Shown here: positions 35,680 to 47,144 of the stretch, piece by piece | How the letters are laid out: each line of letters opens with the position of its first letter | How positions within the stretch are numbered: the first letter of the stretch is position 1 | The notes under the pieces: generated by a model | Told to the model about the DNA's origin: nothing | Seen by the model: the letters and a program-made list of their open reading frames with translations, nothing else | The model's database searches: none | Source of the DNA: Aquibaculum sediminis | GTDB taxonomy: Bacteria > Pseudomonadota > Alphaproteobacteria > Kiloniellales > DSM-21159 | Length of the DNA: 64,000 bases | Reading direction: 5' to 3' | Assembly: GCF_040712085.1 (NCBI RefSeq) | Contig: NZ_JBFCVK010000006.1 | Span: 1-64,000, forward strand | Position numbers and translations under genes: made by a program

Positions 35680-36606
35680 TCAGCTCTTGGCTGCGGCTGC
35701 GACCTCTGAGGCGAAGTCGCTTTCTTCCTTCTCTATTCCCTCGCCCAACTGGAAGCGGGCGAAGGCCTTCAGCGTGATCGGGCTGCCGATGTCCTTGGCG
35801 GTCAATTCGACAGCCTTAGAGACCTTGTTCTCGCCGTCGATAACGAACAGCTGCTCCAGGAGGCAGACCTCCTCGTAGAACTTGCGCAGGCGGCCCTCGA
35901 CCATCTTGTCGATGATCTCTTCCGACTTGCCGCTGGCCCGAGCCTGGTCTGCGAGGACTTCACGTTCGCGGTCAAGCAGGGAGACATCCACGCCATCGCG
36001 ATCGACGGCCACCGGGTTGGCGGCGGCCACATGCATGGCAATCTGGCGGCCGAATGCGTTGAGCTTGTCGGCATCGCCTTCGGACTCGAGTGCGACCAGT
36101 ACGCCGATCTTGCCCAGGCCGTCGACGGTCTGGTTGTGCACGTAGCCGGCGACAACGCCCTTATCCACCGACAGAGCCTGGACGCGGCGCAGCGACATGT
36201 TCTCGCCGATGGTGGCGATCAGCTGGGTCAGTTCCTCGGCCACGCTGCGGCCGCTGTTCGGATAGGCAGTGGCGGAGAGCGTCTCAATGTTGTCGCCGTG
36301 CTCCAGCGCCAGGCGAGCGACAGTGGCAACAAACTCCTGGAAGGTCTCGTTGCGGCCGACGAAATCGGTCTCCGCATTGACCTCAACAACCGCGCCACGG
36401 TTTCCTTCGGTGACCACAGCCACCAAGCCCTCGGCGGCGGTGCGCCCGGCTTTCTTCGCCGCGGCCGCCAGGCCCTTCTTGCGCAGCCAGTCTACGGCCG
36501 CTTCGACATCGCCGTCATTCGCGGTCAATGCCTTCTTGCAATCCATCATGCCTGCGCCGGTCTTGTCGCGCAGTTCCTTCACCAGTGCAGCGGTGATCTC
36601 AGCCAT
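35680..36606 (-). CDS. tsf: Translation elongation factor Ts
   Basis: A 308-residue nucleotide exchange factor that recycles EF-Tu-GDP to EF-Tu-GTP. The N-terminal UBA-like module (LVKELRDKTGAGMMDCKKAL) and the exchange-active TDFVGRNETFQEFV core are conserved, and the C-terminal domain holds LLEQLFVIDGENKVSK. Length is normal. It is 68 bases downstream of rpsB and shares its promoter, as in nearly all bacteria. Confidence 0.96.
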   Translation of the reverse strand: MAEITAALVKELRDKTGAGMMDCKKALTANDGDVEAAVDWLRKKGLAAAAKKAGRTAAEGLVAVVTEGNRGAVVEVNAETDFVGRNETFQEFVATVARLALEHGDNIETLSATAYPNSGRSVAEELTQLIATIGENMSLRRVQALSVDKGVVAGYVHNQTVDGLGKIGVLVALESEGDADKLNAFGRQIAMHVAAANPVAVDRDGVDVSLLDREREVLADQARASGKSEEIIDKMVEGRLRKFYEEVCLLEQLFVIDGENKVSKAVELTAKDIGSPITLKAFARFQLGEGIEKEESDFASEVAAAAKS

Positions 36607-36674
36607 GGGTCAACTCATTCCGTTTGGTTTACAGGCGGCATGGGCAGGCCTGTCAGCCCGCCCGCCCAGCCAAA

Positions 36675-37568
36675 TCAGCTCTCGCTGCGTGCTTCTTCGC
36701 CGGTGGGAGCAGCCGGCGTCTCGGGCGCCCCAGTCTCAGGCGCTGCAGTCTCAGGCGCAGCGGTCGCGGGCGCAGCAGTCTCAGTCACAGCGGCCTCGGC
36801 AGGCGCTTCAGGGGCCGGTTCGCTCAGGGTTTCGACCGGGGCTTCCTCGGCAGCACCGACGTCCACGCCCTTGGACGACATCTCGTGCTGCAGGCCGTCA
36901 AGCACGGCATCGGCCAGGAGTTCGCAGTAGAGCTGAATGGCACGCACGGCATCGTCGTTGCCGGGGATCGGATAGGCCACGCCGCTCGGGCTGGAGTTGG
37001 AGTCGAGGACCGCCATCACAGGGATACCAAGCTTGCTGGCCTCGAGGACCGCCAGGTGCTCCTTGTTGGTGTCGATGATGAAGATCGCGTCCGGCAGGCC
37101 GCCCATGTCCTTGATGCCGCCCAGCGCAGATTCGAGCTTGTTCAGCTCGCGCGTACGATTGAGCGTTTCCTTCTTCGTCAGGCCGGTGTTCTCCTGGGAG
37201 AGCAGCTCCTCCAACTCCTTCAGACGACGGATGGAGTGGGAGATGGTCTTCCAGTTGGTCAGCATGCCGCCGAGCCAGCGCTCATTGACGTAGTACTGAC
37301 CGCAGCGCGCGGCAGCGGAAGCCACGATGTCGCTGGCCTGGCGCTTGGTGCCGACGAAGAGCACGCGTCCGTTGCCCGCGGCGACTTCACGCGCGAACAC
37401 CAGAGCCTGGTGCATCAGGGGAACGGTCTGCTCCAGGTCGATGATGTGGATGTTGTTGCGGACACCAAAGATGAAAGGAGCCATCTTCGGGTTCCAGCGC
37501 CGAGTGGTGTGGCCGAAATGGGCGCCGGCTTCCATGAGCTGGCGCATGGTGAATTCAGGAAGTGCCAT
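36675..37568 (-). CDS. rpsB: 30S ribosomal protein S2
   Basis: A 297-residue S2 protein of the small subunit, needed for recruitment of bS1 and initiation. Core motifs are MRQLMEAGAHFGHTTRRWNP, NNIHIIDLEQT, LFVGTKRQA and WLGGMLTNWKTI, and the signature PGNDDAVRAIQLYC. About 50 residues after the conserved core form a low-complexity tail rich in Ala, Pro, Glu and Thr with an AAPET repeat, which makes the protein longer than E. coli S2 (241). ATG 37568 has GGAG 9 bases upstream; a longer frame upstream is not conserved in character. Confidence 0.96.
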   Translation of the reverse strand: MALPEFTMRQLMEAGAHFGHTTRRWNPKMAPFIFGVRNNIHIIDLEQTVPLMHQALVFAREVAAGNGRVLFVGTKRQASDIVASAAARCGQYYVNERWLGGMLTNWKTISHSIRRLKELEELLSQENTGLTKKETLNRTRELNKLESALGGIKDMGGLPDAIFIIDTNKEHLAVLEASKLGIPVMAVLDSNSSPSGVAYPIPGNDDAVRAIQLYCELLADAVLDGLQHEMSSKGVDVGAAEEAPVETLSEPAPEAPAEAAVTETAAPATAAPETAAPETGAPETPAAPTGEEARSES

Positions 37569-37692
37569 ATTGTCGTTCTCCGGTTTATCCGCCGCGGAGT
37601 GAGTGATCCGGCTCCCATTGCTGGGCACCGGACACCGGAGCGACCGCATGCGAACGGCCGCGCTGATCCGCGTGAGGTTTCAGTGCGGCGTT

Positions 37693-37721
37693 GTGATATC
37701 TGTGAGCAGTGGAGATTGCAA
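37693..37721 (-). promoter_or_regulatory. Promoter of rpsB-tsf
   Basis: On the minus strand TTGCAA (37721-37716) and TATCAC (37698-37693) are exactly 17 bases apart. They lie in the 182-base gap between dnaE and rpsB, leaving a leader of about 118 bases. In E. coli the rpsB leader is the target of S2 autoregulation; whether that applies here is not shown by the sequence. Confidence 0.65.
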
Positions 37722-37750
37722 GGCGTAGCAGCGTGTGAGCGCAAGTTGGC

Positions 37751-40700
37751 TCACAGATCCTCCACCACTAGACCCGGCAGAGACTTGATCGCCTGGCGGC
37801 AGGCCGGGGAGAGGGCATAGGCGCCGGGCAGGTCAATCTCCACCTCCCGCTCCTCCTCCAGGGCGAGCACGACGGTCACCCTGCTGCGCCCGCGGCGCTC
37901 CTTCTCCAGTACCTGCTGAAGCTGCACCAGAGGCTCGCGCTCCTGCACGAAGAGCTTGAGGCCGGCTGCCGTCTTGGCAAGCGCTTCATCCAGGTCCTCG
38001 AACTCATGGCCGGTCAGGCGCAGATCGCCCTCCTCGCCTTGGCGCTCCACACTGACCGTCACCAGGAGCGGCTTGCCTCCTTCCAGCAGCGCGCGGCAGC
38101 GCCCCAGCGTTTCCGAAAAACAGGTGACCTCGAACACGCCCGTGGCATCGGACAGCTGCACGAAGGCAAAGCGGCTGCCCTTCTTGGAGGTGCGCTCCTG
38201 TTTCGCCACCACGATCCCCGCCAGCACCTGCCGGCTCTGTCCACCGATCACAGCCTTGGGCAGGTCCGCGATGCTGACGACGCGCCGGCGCTGGAGCAGG
38301 TTGCGATAGCTGTCGAGCGGATGCGCCGAGAGATAGAAACCCAGGGCATCGAACTCCTTCTGCAGCCGGTCGATCGCCGGCCAGTCGGAAACCGGCTGCA
38401 GTTTCAGCGTTTCCGGCTGCGCCGTACCGCCGAGCAGGCTGAACTGGCCGCTGTCGCGCTCATTCGCAGCCGTGGCCGCATGGCGCACGATGCTCTCGGC
38501 GGCAAGATGCGACCGCTGCCGGTTCGGCTCCAGGGAGTCCATTGCGCCGGCGCACACCAAGTTCTCGATGGCGCGCTTGTTGATCGCACGCGCATCGATC
38601 CGCCGCGCAAAGTCGCCCAGGGACGCGAAGGGACCCTTTTCCTCCCTCTCGGCCACCAGCTGCTTCATGGCGGTGGCGCCCACGTTCTTGATGGCGCCCA
38701 GGGCATAGCGGATCGCCTTGCCGCCTTCCGGCAGGGCCTCCACGGCGAAATCGGCAAAGGAGTGGTTCACGTCCGGTGGGAGCAGGCGGATGCGTAGGCG
38801 GTCGAGCTCCTGGCGGAAGAGATTGAGCTTGTCGGTATTGCCCATGTCGTAGGTCATGATCGCCGCCATGAACTCGACCGGGTAGTTCGCCTTGAGATAG
38901 GCGGTCTGATAGGCGACCAGGGCGTAAGCGGCGGCGTGCGACTTGTTGAAGCCATAGCCTGCGAACTTGTTCACCTGCTCGAAGATGGCGCGCGCCTTGT
39001 CCTCGGGCACGCCGCGCTCGGTGGCGCCCTGCACGAAGATCTCGCGCTGGGCGTCCATCTCCGCCTTGATCTTCTTGCCCATGGCCCGGCGCAGGAGGTC
39101 AGCCGCACCCAGCGAGTAGCCGGCCAGCTCCTGGGCAATCTGCATCACCTGTTCCTGGTAGATCATGATCCCGAAGGTCTCCTTCAGGATCGGCTCCAGG
39201 CTGGGGTAGAGGTAGTCCGGCTCCTCCTCGCCCTTTTTGCGCCGGATGTAGGCGGGGATGTTCTCCATCGGCCCCGGTCGGTAGAGCGCGACCATGGCGA
39301 TCACGTCCTCGAAGCGGTCGGGCTTGAGCCGCTTCAAGGCATCGCGCATGCCGGTGGATTCCAGCTGGAACACCCCGACCGTGTCGCCGCGAGCCATTAA
39401 CGTGTAGGAGGCCGTGTCGTCCAGCGGCAGGCTGACGAGGTCGAAATCAGGGCTGTGCTCGCGAATGAGATCGCGCGCCCGGGCCAGAACCGTCAGGGTC
39501 TTCAGGCCCAGGAAGTCGAACTTCACCAGCCCCGCCTCTTCAACATACTTCATGTTGAACTGGGTGACCGGCATGTCGGAGCGCGGGTCGCGATAGAGCG
39601 GCACCAACTCGTCCAGGGGACGATCGCCGATAACCACGCCGGCCGCATGGGTCGAGGCATGGCGGTAGAGCCCTTCCAACTCCAGCGCGATGTCGATCAT
39701 CCGGCCGACCGTCTCATCCTCTTCGCGCGCCGCCTGCAGTTGCGGCTCACCGTCGAGGGCCTGCTGCAGCGTCACCGGATTGGCCGGGTTGTTGGGCACG
39801 AGCTTGCAGAGGCGGTCCACCTGGCCATAGGGCAGCTGCAGCACACGGCCGACGTCGCGCAGCACCGCGCGGGCCTGCAGCTTTCCGAAGGTGATGATCT
39901 GCGCGACCTTATCGCGGCCGTAGCGCTCCTGGACGTAGCGGATGACCTCGTCGCGGCGGTCCTGGCAGAAGTCCACGTCGAAGTCCGGCATGGACACGCG
40001 CTCGGGATTCAGGAACCGCTCGAACAACAGCCCCCAGCGCAGCGGGTCCAGATCGGTGATGGTCAGGGCATAGGCCACCACCGAGCCGGCGCCGGAGCCG
40101 CGGCCCGGCCCCACCGGAATCTCCTGCGCCTTCGCCCACTTGATGAAGTCCGCGACGATCAGGAAGTAGCCGGGGAAGCCCATCTCCTCAATGATGCCGA
40201 GTTCGTAATCCAGGCGCTGACGATAGGGTGCAGCCTTGGCTTCACGCGCCGCCTCGTCGTCCTCAGGCTCATAGACATGGGCTTCCAGGCGGTGCTCCAG
40301 CCCGGCGCGGGCCTGGGCGCGCAGTTCCTCCACCTCACCGCGCCCGCCTTCCGTCTCGAAAGGCGGCAGGATCGGCTTCACAGTGGTCGGGAAGTAGGAG
40401 CAGCGCCGGGCGATGACCTGCGTGTTGTCGATGGCTTCCGGCAGGTCCTCGAAAAGCGCCTCCATCTCCGGCGCGGGCTTGAAGCGATGCTCGGGCGTCA
40501 GGCGCCGCCGGTCGCTTTCCAGGATGTAGGTGCTCCCTGCGATGCAGAGCAACGCATCATGGGCTTCGTACTGTTCCGCCTTGGCAAAGTAGGCATCGTT
40601 CGTCGCCACCAGCGGCCAATCGTGCGCATAGGCGAGCTCGATCAGGCGCTCCTCCGTGGCCTCCTCATCTGGAAGCCCATGGCGCTGCACCTCGATGTAG

Positions 40701-41215
40701 CAGCGGCCCGGAAAAGCCGCCTTCAGGCGCTGCAGTAGCGTTTCCGCCAGATCGTCATTGCCCGAGAGCAAAGCCCGCGCAAGCGGCCCGTCGCTGCCAC
40801 CGGAGAGCAGAAGCAGGCCTTCCGACCAGCGTTCCAGGTCCTGCAGCGTGACATGAGGCTCCTGGTCGTCCGGCGTCTCGAGGAAGGACTTGCTGACCAA
40901 CTTCAGGAGATTGCGGTAGCCGGTCTCGTCCTGCACCAGAAGCAGCACCCGCTCGGGCGTCGGCGTGCGGGACGCCGTGGGCTCCTGCACCTCCCGCTTC
41001 ACGGCCAGCACGCAGCCGATGATGGGCTGCACCCCGGCTCCAGAGGCCGCCAGCGCGAACTCCAGTGCACCGAAGAGATTGCCGCTGTCGGACACCGCCA
41101 CCGCAGGCATGTTCCGATCTTTGCAGAGCTGCACCAGCTCCTTGATGCGAATGGCCCCTTCCGACAGGGAATAGGCCGAATGGACGCGCAGATGGACGAA
41201 GCGGCTCAAGGTCAT
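37751..41215 (-). CDS. dnaE: DNA polymerase III alpha subunit
   Basis: The 1154-residue replicative polymerase catalytic subunit, of the DnaE1 type and normal length. The N-terminal PHP domain starts FVHLRVHSAYSLSEG; the palm carries the catalytic acidic residues in MPDFDVDFCQDRRDEVI and GPGRGSGAGSVVAYALTITD; GYGFNKSHAAAYALVAYQTA lies in the fingers. C-terminal parts are the helix-hairpin-helix region, an OB fold (FAFVQLSDATGVFEVTCF) and a tau-binding tail. Start ATG 41215 (MTLSRFVHL) is the family start. It is upstream of rpsB but separated from it by a promoter. Confidence 0.96.
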   Translation of the reverse strand: MTLSRFVHLRVHSAYSLSEGAIRIKELVQLCKDRNMPAVAVSDSGNLFGALEFALAASGAGVQPIIGCVLAVKREVQEPTASRTPTPERVLLLVQDETGYRNLLKLVSKSFLETPDDQEPHVTLQDLERWSEGLLLLSGGSDGPLARALLSGNDDLAETLLQRLKAAFPGRCYIEVQRHGLPDEEATEERLIELAYAHDWPLVATNDAYFAKAEQYEAHDALLCIAGSTYILESDRRRLTPEHRFKPAPEMEALFEDLPEAIDNTQVIARRCSYFPTTVKPILPPFETEGGRGEVEELRAQARAGLEHRLEAHVYEPEDDEAAREAKAAPYRQRLDYELGIIEEMGFPGYFLIVADFIKWAKAQEIPVGPGRGSGAGSVVAYALTITDLDPLRWGLLFERFLNPERVSMPDFDVDFCQDRRDEVIRYVQERYGRDKVAQIITFGKLQARAVLRDVGRVLQLPYGQVDRLCKLVPNNPANPVTLQQALDGEPQLQAAREEDETVGRMIDIALELEGLYRHASTHAAGVVIGDRPLDELVPLYRDPRSDMPVTQFNMKYVEEAGLVKFDFLGLKTLTVLARARDLIREHSPDFDLVSLPLDDTASYTLMARGDTVGVFQLESTGMRDALKRLKPDRFEDVIAMVALYRPGPMENIPAYIRRKKGEEEPDYLYPSLEPILKETFGIMIYQEQVMQIAQELAGYSLGAADLLRRAMGKKIKAEMDAQREIFVQGATERGVPEDKARAIFEQVNKFAGYGFNKSHAAAYALVAYQTAYLKANYPVEFMAAIMTYDMGNTDKLNLFRQELDRLRIRLLPPDVNHSFADFAVEALPEGGKAIRYALGAIKNVGATAMKQLVAEREEKGPFASLGDFARRIDARAINKRAIENLVCAGAMDSLEPNRQRSHLAAESIVRHAATAANERDSGQFSLLGGTAQPETLKLQPVSDWPAIDRLQKEFDALGFYLSAHPLDSYRNLLQRRRVVSIADLPKAVIGGQSRQVLAGIVVAKQERTSKKGSRFAFVQLSDATGVFEVTCFSETLGRCRALLEGGKPLLVTVSVERQGEEGDLRLTGHEFEDLDEALAKTAAGLKLFVQEREPLVQLQQVLEKERRGRSRVTVVLALEEEREVEIDLPGAYALSPACRQAIKSLPGLVVEDL

Positions 41216-41284
41216 GGGGTCACTCTTTCTTCCGGCCCCGAGTCGCGCCAAGGGCAGGCTGGCGGCCGCTCCTCGGGTTGACCT

Positions 41285-42754
41285 TCAGTTCCGGCTCCGC
41301 AGCACAGCGAAGTCTTGCCGCATGGCCTCGAAGGCATCGGCCCGGCCAATGGGCTGTCCCGGCGCGCCGTTGACGAGGAAGGCGAAGGCCCCCCATCCGC
41401 CGTCGGGAAAGCGCAGATAGCCGGCAAAGGTAGTCACCGACACCGGCACGCTCAGCCCGCCGGTCTTGCCAGCCACGTTGGTCGCCCACTCGGGATCCTG
41501 CCCCCTAAGCAGCGTGCCCCGGGCGTGCAGCGGCACGCTCAGCGCGCCAAGGAAGGGCTGGAAGAGGTCGAGGCGCATGTAGATGCGATCGAGCAGGGCC
41601 ACCAGCTCGCGCGCGCTGACCCGGTTGTCGGGATCCAGGCCGCTGCCGTCGCGCAGGCTGGCTGCCGGGTTTACGCCCTGCCCGAAGCGGCTCCCGCTCA
41701 GACTTTCATGGAGGTAGCGGCTGAGAAAGGCTCCGGCCTGGGGGAGGTTCAGCGGCGCACCCTGCCCAGCATTGCGCGACATCTCCAGGGCCAGAACGTC
41801 GGCCGTGAAGTTGGTGGAAAAATACATCATGCTCTTGAGCGTTTCGCCCAAGGGGCGCCCTTCGTACTGGGCCAGCACGAGTTGATAGGGCTGCGGCGTG
41901 TAGGCAAAGCGCAGCTCGCCCTGCAGCGTCACGCCCTCGCGCTGGAGGAAGCCGCGCAACACCTCGCCGCTGTGGCGCTCCGGATGCGCCACTGAGCGCC
42001 GGATCGCCACCGGCTGATGCCCGGCCGGGACGCTGCCAGCCACCTGCAGGCGCTCGCCTTCGCTCAGGCTGTCGCGCACCACCTGCAGTTCGAAGCCACC
42101 GCCGGTCCGGGTGCTGGTATCGGCGACCACCTGGAGCGAGGGCAGTTGGAAGGGCTCGGGCTGTACCTGGGCGGCCTGCCCGGCTGCCGCTCCCGGGCGC
42201 AGGGTGACAGCCACGCTGGCGAAATTGACCCCGGCGGCGGAGAGCGGTGCGGCATAGGAGTGGTGGGACTGCGCCAACGCCTCGCAGCGATCGCGCAGGC
42301 TGCACTCCACATGGCCGAAGCGCGAGGCATCGACGACCAAATCACCCGAGACCTCCCGGATGCCCTGCTGCGCCAGGTCCCGCGCCAGATGCCAGAGTCC
42401 TTCCTCGGTCAGCGCCGGATCGGCCCCACCGATAAGCACCAGATCGCCGGCAACGCGCCCGTCTTGTGGTGTCGCCGTCGCGGCGATCCGGGTCGTGAAG
42501 CTGTGGTCCGGCCCCCAGGTCTCCAGCGCCAGGGCACCGGTGACGAGCTTGGTGACGGACGCAGGCGTGACCTGACGATCGGGCGCCAACTCGGCGACGA
42601 CCCGCCCGTCTTCCAGATCGACGACCAGCCCGGACACCGACCCGCCGCGCGCCTGCAGGGCCGTCAGATTGGGCAGATCCTGCCCCAAGGCCGGCAGGGC
42701 CAACAGCCAGGCGAGCAGCGCAATCGCGCTGGTGCGGAGCATCCGGCGAAACAT
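41285..42754 (-). CDS. dacB: D-alanyl-D-alanine carboxypeptidase/endopeptidase, PBP4 (DacB) family
   Basis: A 489-residue exported penicillin-binding protein (peptidase family S13) that trims peptidoglycan stems and cuts cross-links. Signal peptide MFRRMLRTSAIALLAWLLAL, cleavage near ALGQD. The active-site motifs are SVTK in VTPASVTKLVTGALALE (nucleophile Ser), the SXN-type region around FSTNFTADVLALEMSRN, and the KTG motif AGKTGGLSVPVS near the C-terminus. An extra domain between the first two motifs (about residues 100-280) is typical of PBP4. ATG 42754 is chosen; GTG 42760 is 6 bases upstream. Divergent from trmFO with a 52-base gap. Confidence 0.9.
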   Translation of the reverse strand: MFRRMLRTSAIALLAWLLALPALGQDLPNLTALQARGGSVSGLVVDLEDGRVVAELAPDRQVTPASVTKLVTGALALETWGPDHSFTTRIAATATPQDGRVAGDLVLIGGADPALTEEGLWHLARDLAQQGIREVSGDLVVDASRFGHVECSLRDRCEALAQSHHSYAAPLSAAGVNFASVAVTLRPGAAAGQAAQVQPEPFQLPSLQVVADTSTRTGGGFELQVVRDSLSEGERLQVAGSVPAGHQPVAIRRSVAHPERHSGEVLRGFLQREGVTLQGELRFAYTPQPYQLVLAQYEGRPLGETLKSMMYFSTNFTADVLALEMSRNAGQGAPLNLPQAGAFLSRYLHESLSGSRFGQGVNPAASLRDGSGLDPDNRVSARELVALLDRIYMRLDLFQPFLGALSVPLHARGTLLRGQDPEWATNVAGKTGGLSVPVSVTTFAGYLRFPDGGWGAFAFLVNGAPGQPIGRADAFEAMRQDFAVLRSRN

Positions 42755-42806
42755 TCTCACCGGAGATCCATTGTCGCGGCCCGAGTGCACCGCTATCTCT
42801 CGCAGC

Positions 42807-44165
42807 ATGGATAAGACCCGCCTTTCCCCAGTCCACGTCGTCGGCGGCGGCCTGGCCGGCAGCGAAGCAGCCTGGCAGATCGCACGCAGCGGCGTACCCG
42901 TCGTGCTGCACGAAATGCGCCCGCAGCGCAAGACGCCGGCGCACAAGACCGAGGGGCTGGCCGAGCTGGTCTGCTCCAATTCCTTCCGCTCGGACGATGC
43001 CATGAACAACGCCGTCGGCCTGCTGCACGCGGAAATGCGCCGCTGCGACAGCCTGATCATGCGCTGCGGCGATAAGCACCGTCTGCCGGCAGGCGGTGCG
43101 CTGGCGGTGGATCGTGACGGCTTCTCCGAGGCGGTGACGGCCACCCTCGCCGAGCACCCGCTGGTGGAGATCCGGCGCGAGGAGGTGGCCGGCTTGCCGC
43201 CGGAAGATTGGGACAGCGTTATCCTGGCCACCGGCCCCCTGACCTCCCCGGCCCTGGCGGAAGCCATCGGCGCGCTGGGCGGCGAGGACCATCTTGCCTT
43301 CTTCGACGCCATCGCCCCGATCGTGCATCGCGAGAGCATCGACTTCGACGTGGCCTGGTTCCAGTCCCGCTACGACAAGGGCGGGGGCAAGGACTACATC
43401 AACTGCCCCCTGGACCGCGAGCAGTACGAGGCCTTCATCGACGCCCTGCTGAGCGGCGAGAAGACCGAGTTCCGCGAGTGGGAGAAGGACACGCCCTACT
43501 TCGAGGGCTGCCTGCCCATCGAGGTCATGGCCGAACGCGGGCGCGAGACCTTGCGCTACGGTCCCATGAAGCCGGTCGGCCTGACAGACCCGCACAGCGG
43601 CCGGGAGGCGCATGCCGTGGTCCAGCTCCGCCAGGACAATGCTCTCGGCACGCTGTTCAACATGGTCGGCTTCCAGACCAAGCTGAAGTACGGCGAGCAG
43701 GTGCGCATCTTCCGCAGCATCCCGGGGCTGGAGAACGCGGAGTTTGCCCGGCTCGGCGGGCTGCACCGCAACACCTTCATCAACTCGCCCAAGCTGCTGG
43801 ACGGGCAGCTCCGCATGAAGGCGGCGCCGCGCCTGCGGGTCGCCGGACAGGTGACCGGCGTGGAGGGCTATGTGGAAAGCGCGGCGGTGGGCCTGCTGGC
43901 AGGACGCTTCGCCGCGGCCGAACGCAAGGGCGAGGCGCAAAATCCGCCGCCGCCCACCACGGCGCTGGGCGCCCTGCTCTCCCACATCACCGGGGGAGCC
44001 GAGGCCGAAACCTTCCAACCCATGAACATCAACTTCGGCCTGCTGCCGCCCATTGCGCCACCGCCGGGGCAGCGCAAACTGAAGAAGCGCGATCGCAAGC
44101 CCGCGCTGGCCACGCGCGCCCTGGAGGACCTCGACGGCTGGCTCGAGCCTGTTCCGGCCGACTAG
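42807..44165 (+). CDS. trmFO: Methylenetetrahydrofolate-tRNA (uracil-54-C5)-methyltransferase TrmFO
   Basis: A 452-residue FAD- and folate-dependent enzyme that makes ribothymidine 54 in tRNA, using CH2-THF as carbon donor. The FAD-binding motif is VHVVGGGLAGSEAAWQIA. The active-site Cys lies in ELVCSNSFRSDD. Other family stretches are YFEGCLPIEVMAERG, TLFNMVGFQTKLKYGEQ and ATG-type GGLHRNTFINSP. ATG 42807 lies just inside the divergent promoter gap with dacB. It uses the same cofactor that FolD at 58 kb acts upon. Confidence 0.95.
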   Translation: MDKTRLSPVHVVGGGLAGSEAAWQIARSGVPVVLHEMRPQRKTPAHKTEGLAELVCSNSFRSDDAMNNAVGLLHAEMRRCDSLIMRCGDKHRLPAGGALAVDRDGFSEAVTATLAEHPLVEIRREEVAGLPPEDWDSVILATGPLTSPALAEAIGALGGEDHLAFFDAIAPIVHRESIDFDVAWFQSRYDKGGGKDYINCPLDREQYEAFIDALLSGEKTEFREWEKDTPYFEGCLPIEVMAERGRETLRYGPMKPVGLTDPHSGREAHAVVQLRQDNALGTLFNMVGFQTKLKYGEQVRIFRSIPGLENAEFARLGGLHRNTFINSPKLLDGQLRMKAAPRLRVAGQVTGVEGYVESAAVGLLAGRFAAAERKGEAQNPPPPTTALGALLSHITGGAEAETFQPMNINFGLLPPIAPPPGQRKLKKRDRKPALATRALEDLDGWLEPVPAD

Positions 44166-44270
44166 ACATAGATGGCCATGTCACGGGCCAACTTGTTCAC
44201 GAAATGATCCTCGCCAAAGGGGTCCAGGCGCGGCATAGTAACGGCCTTCCCCGACCCGGATGAACTGCCC

Positions 44271-47135
<2,865 letters not shown>

Positions 47136-47144
47136 CAGGCGCCG

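Noticed and set aside
39455..40738. A 427-codon plus-strand frame opposite dnaE
   Set aside because: It is antisense to conserved DnaE motifs and has biased composition; nothing suggests a product.
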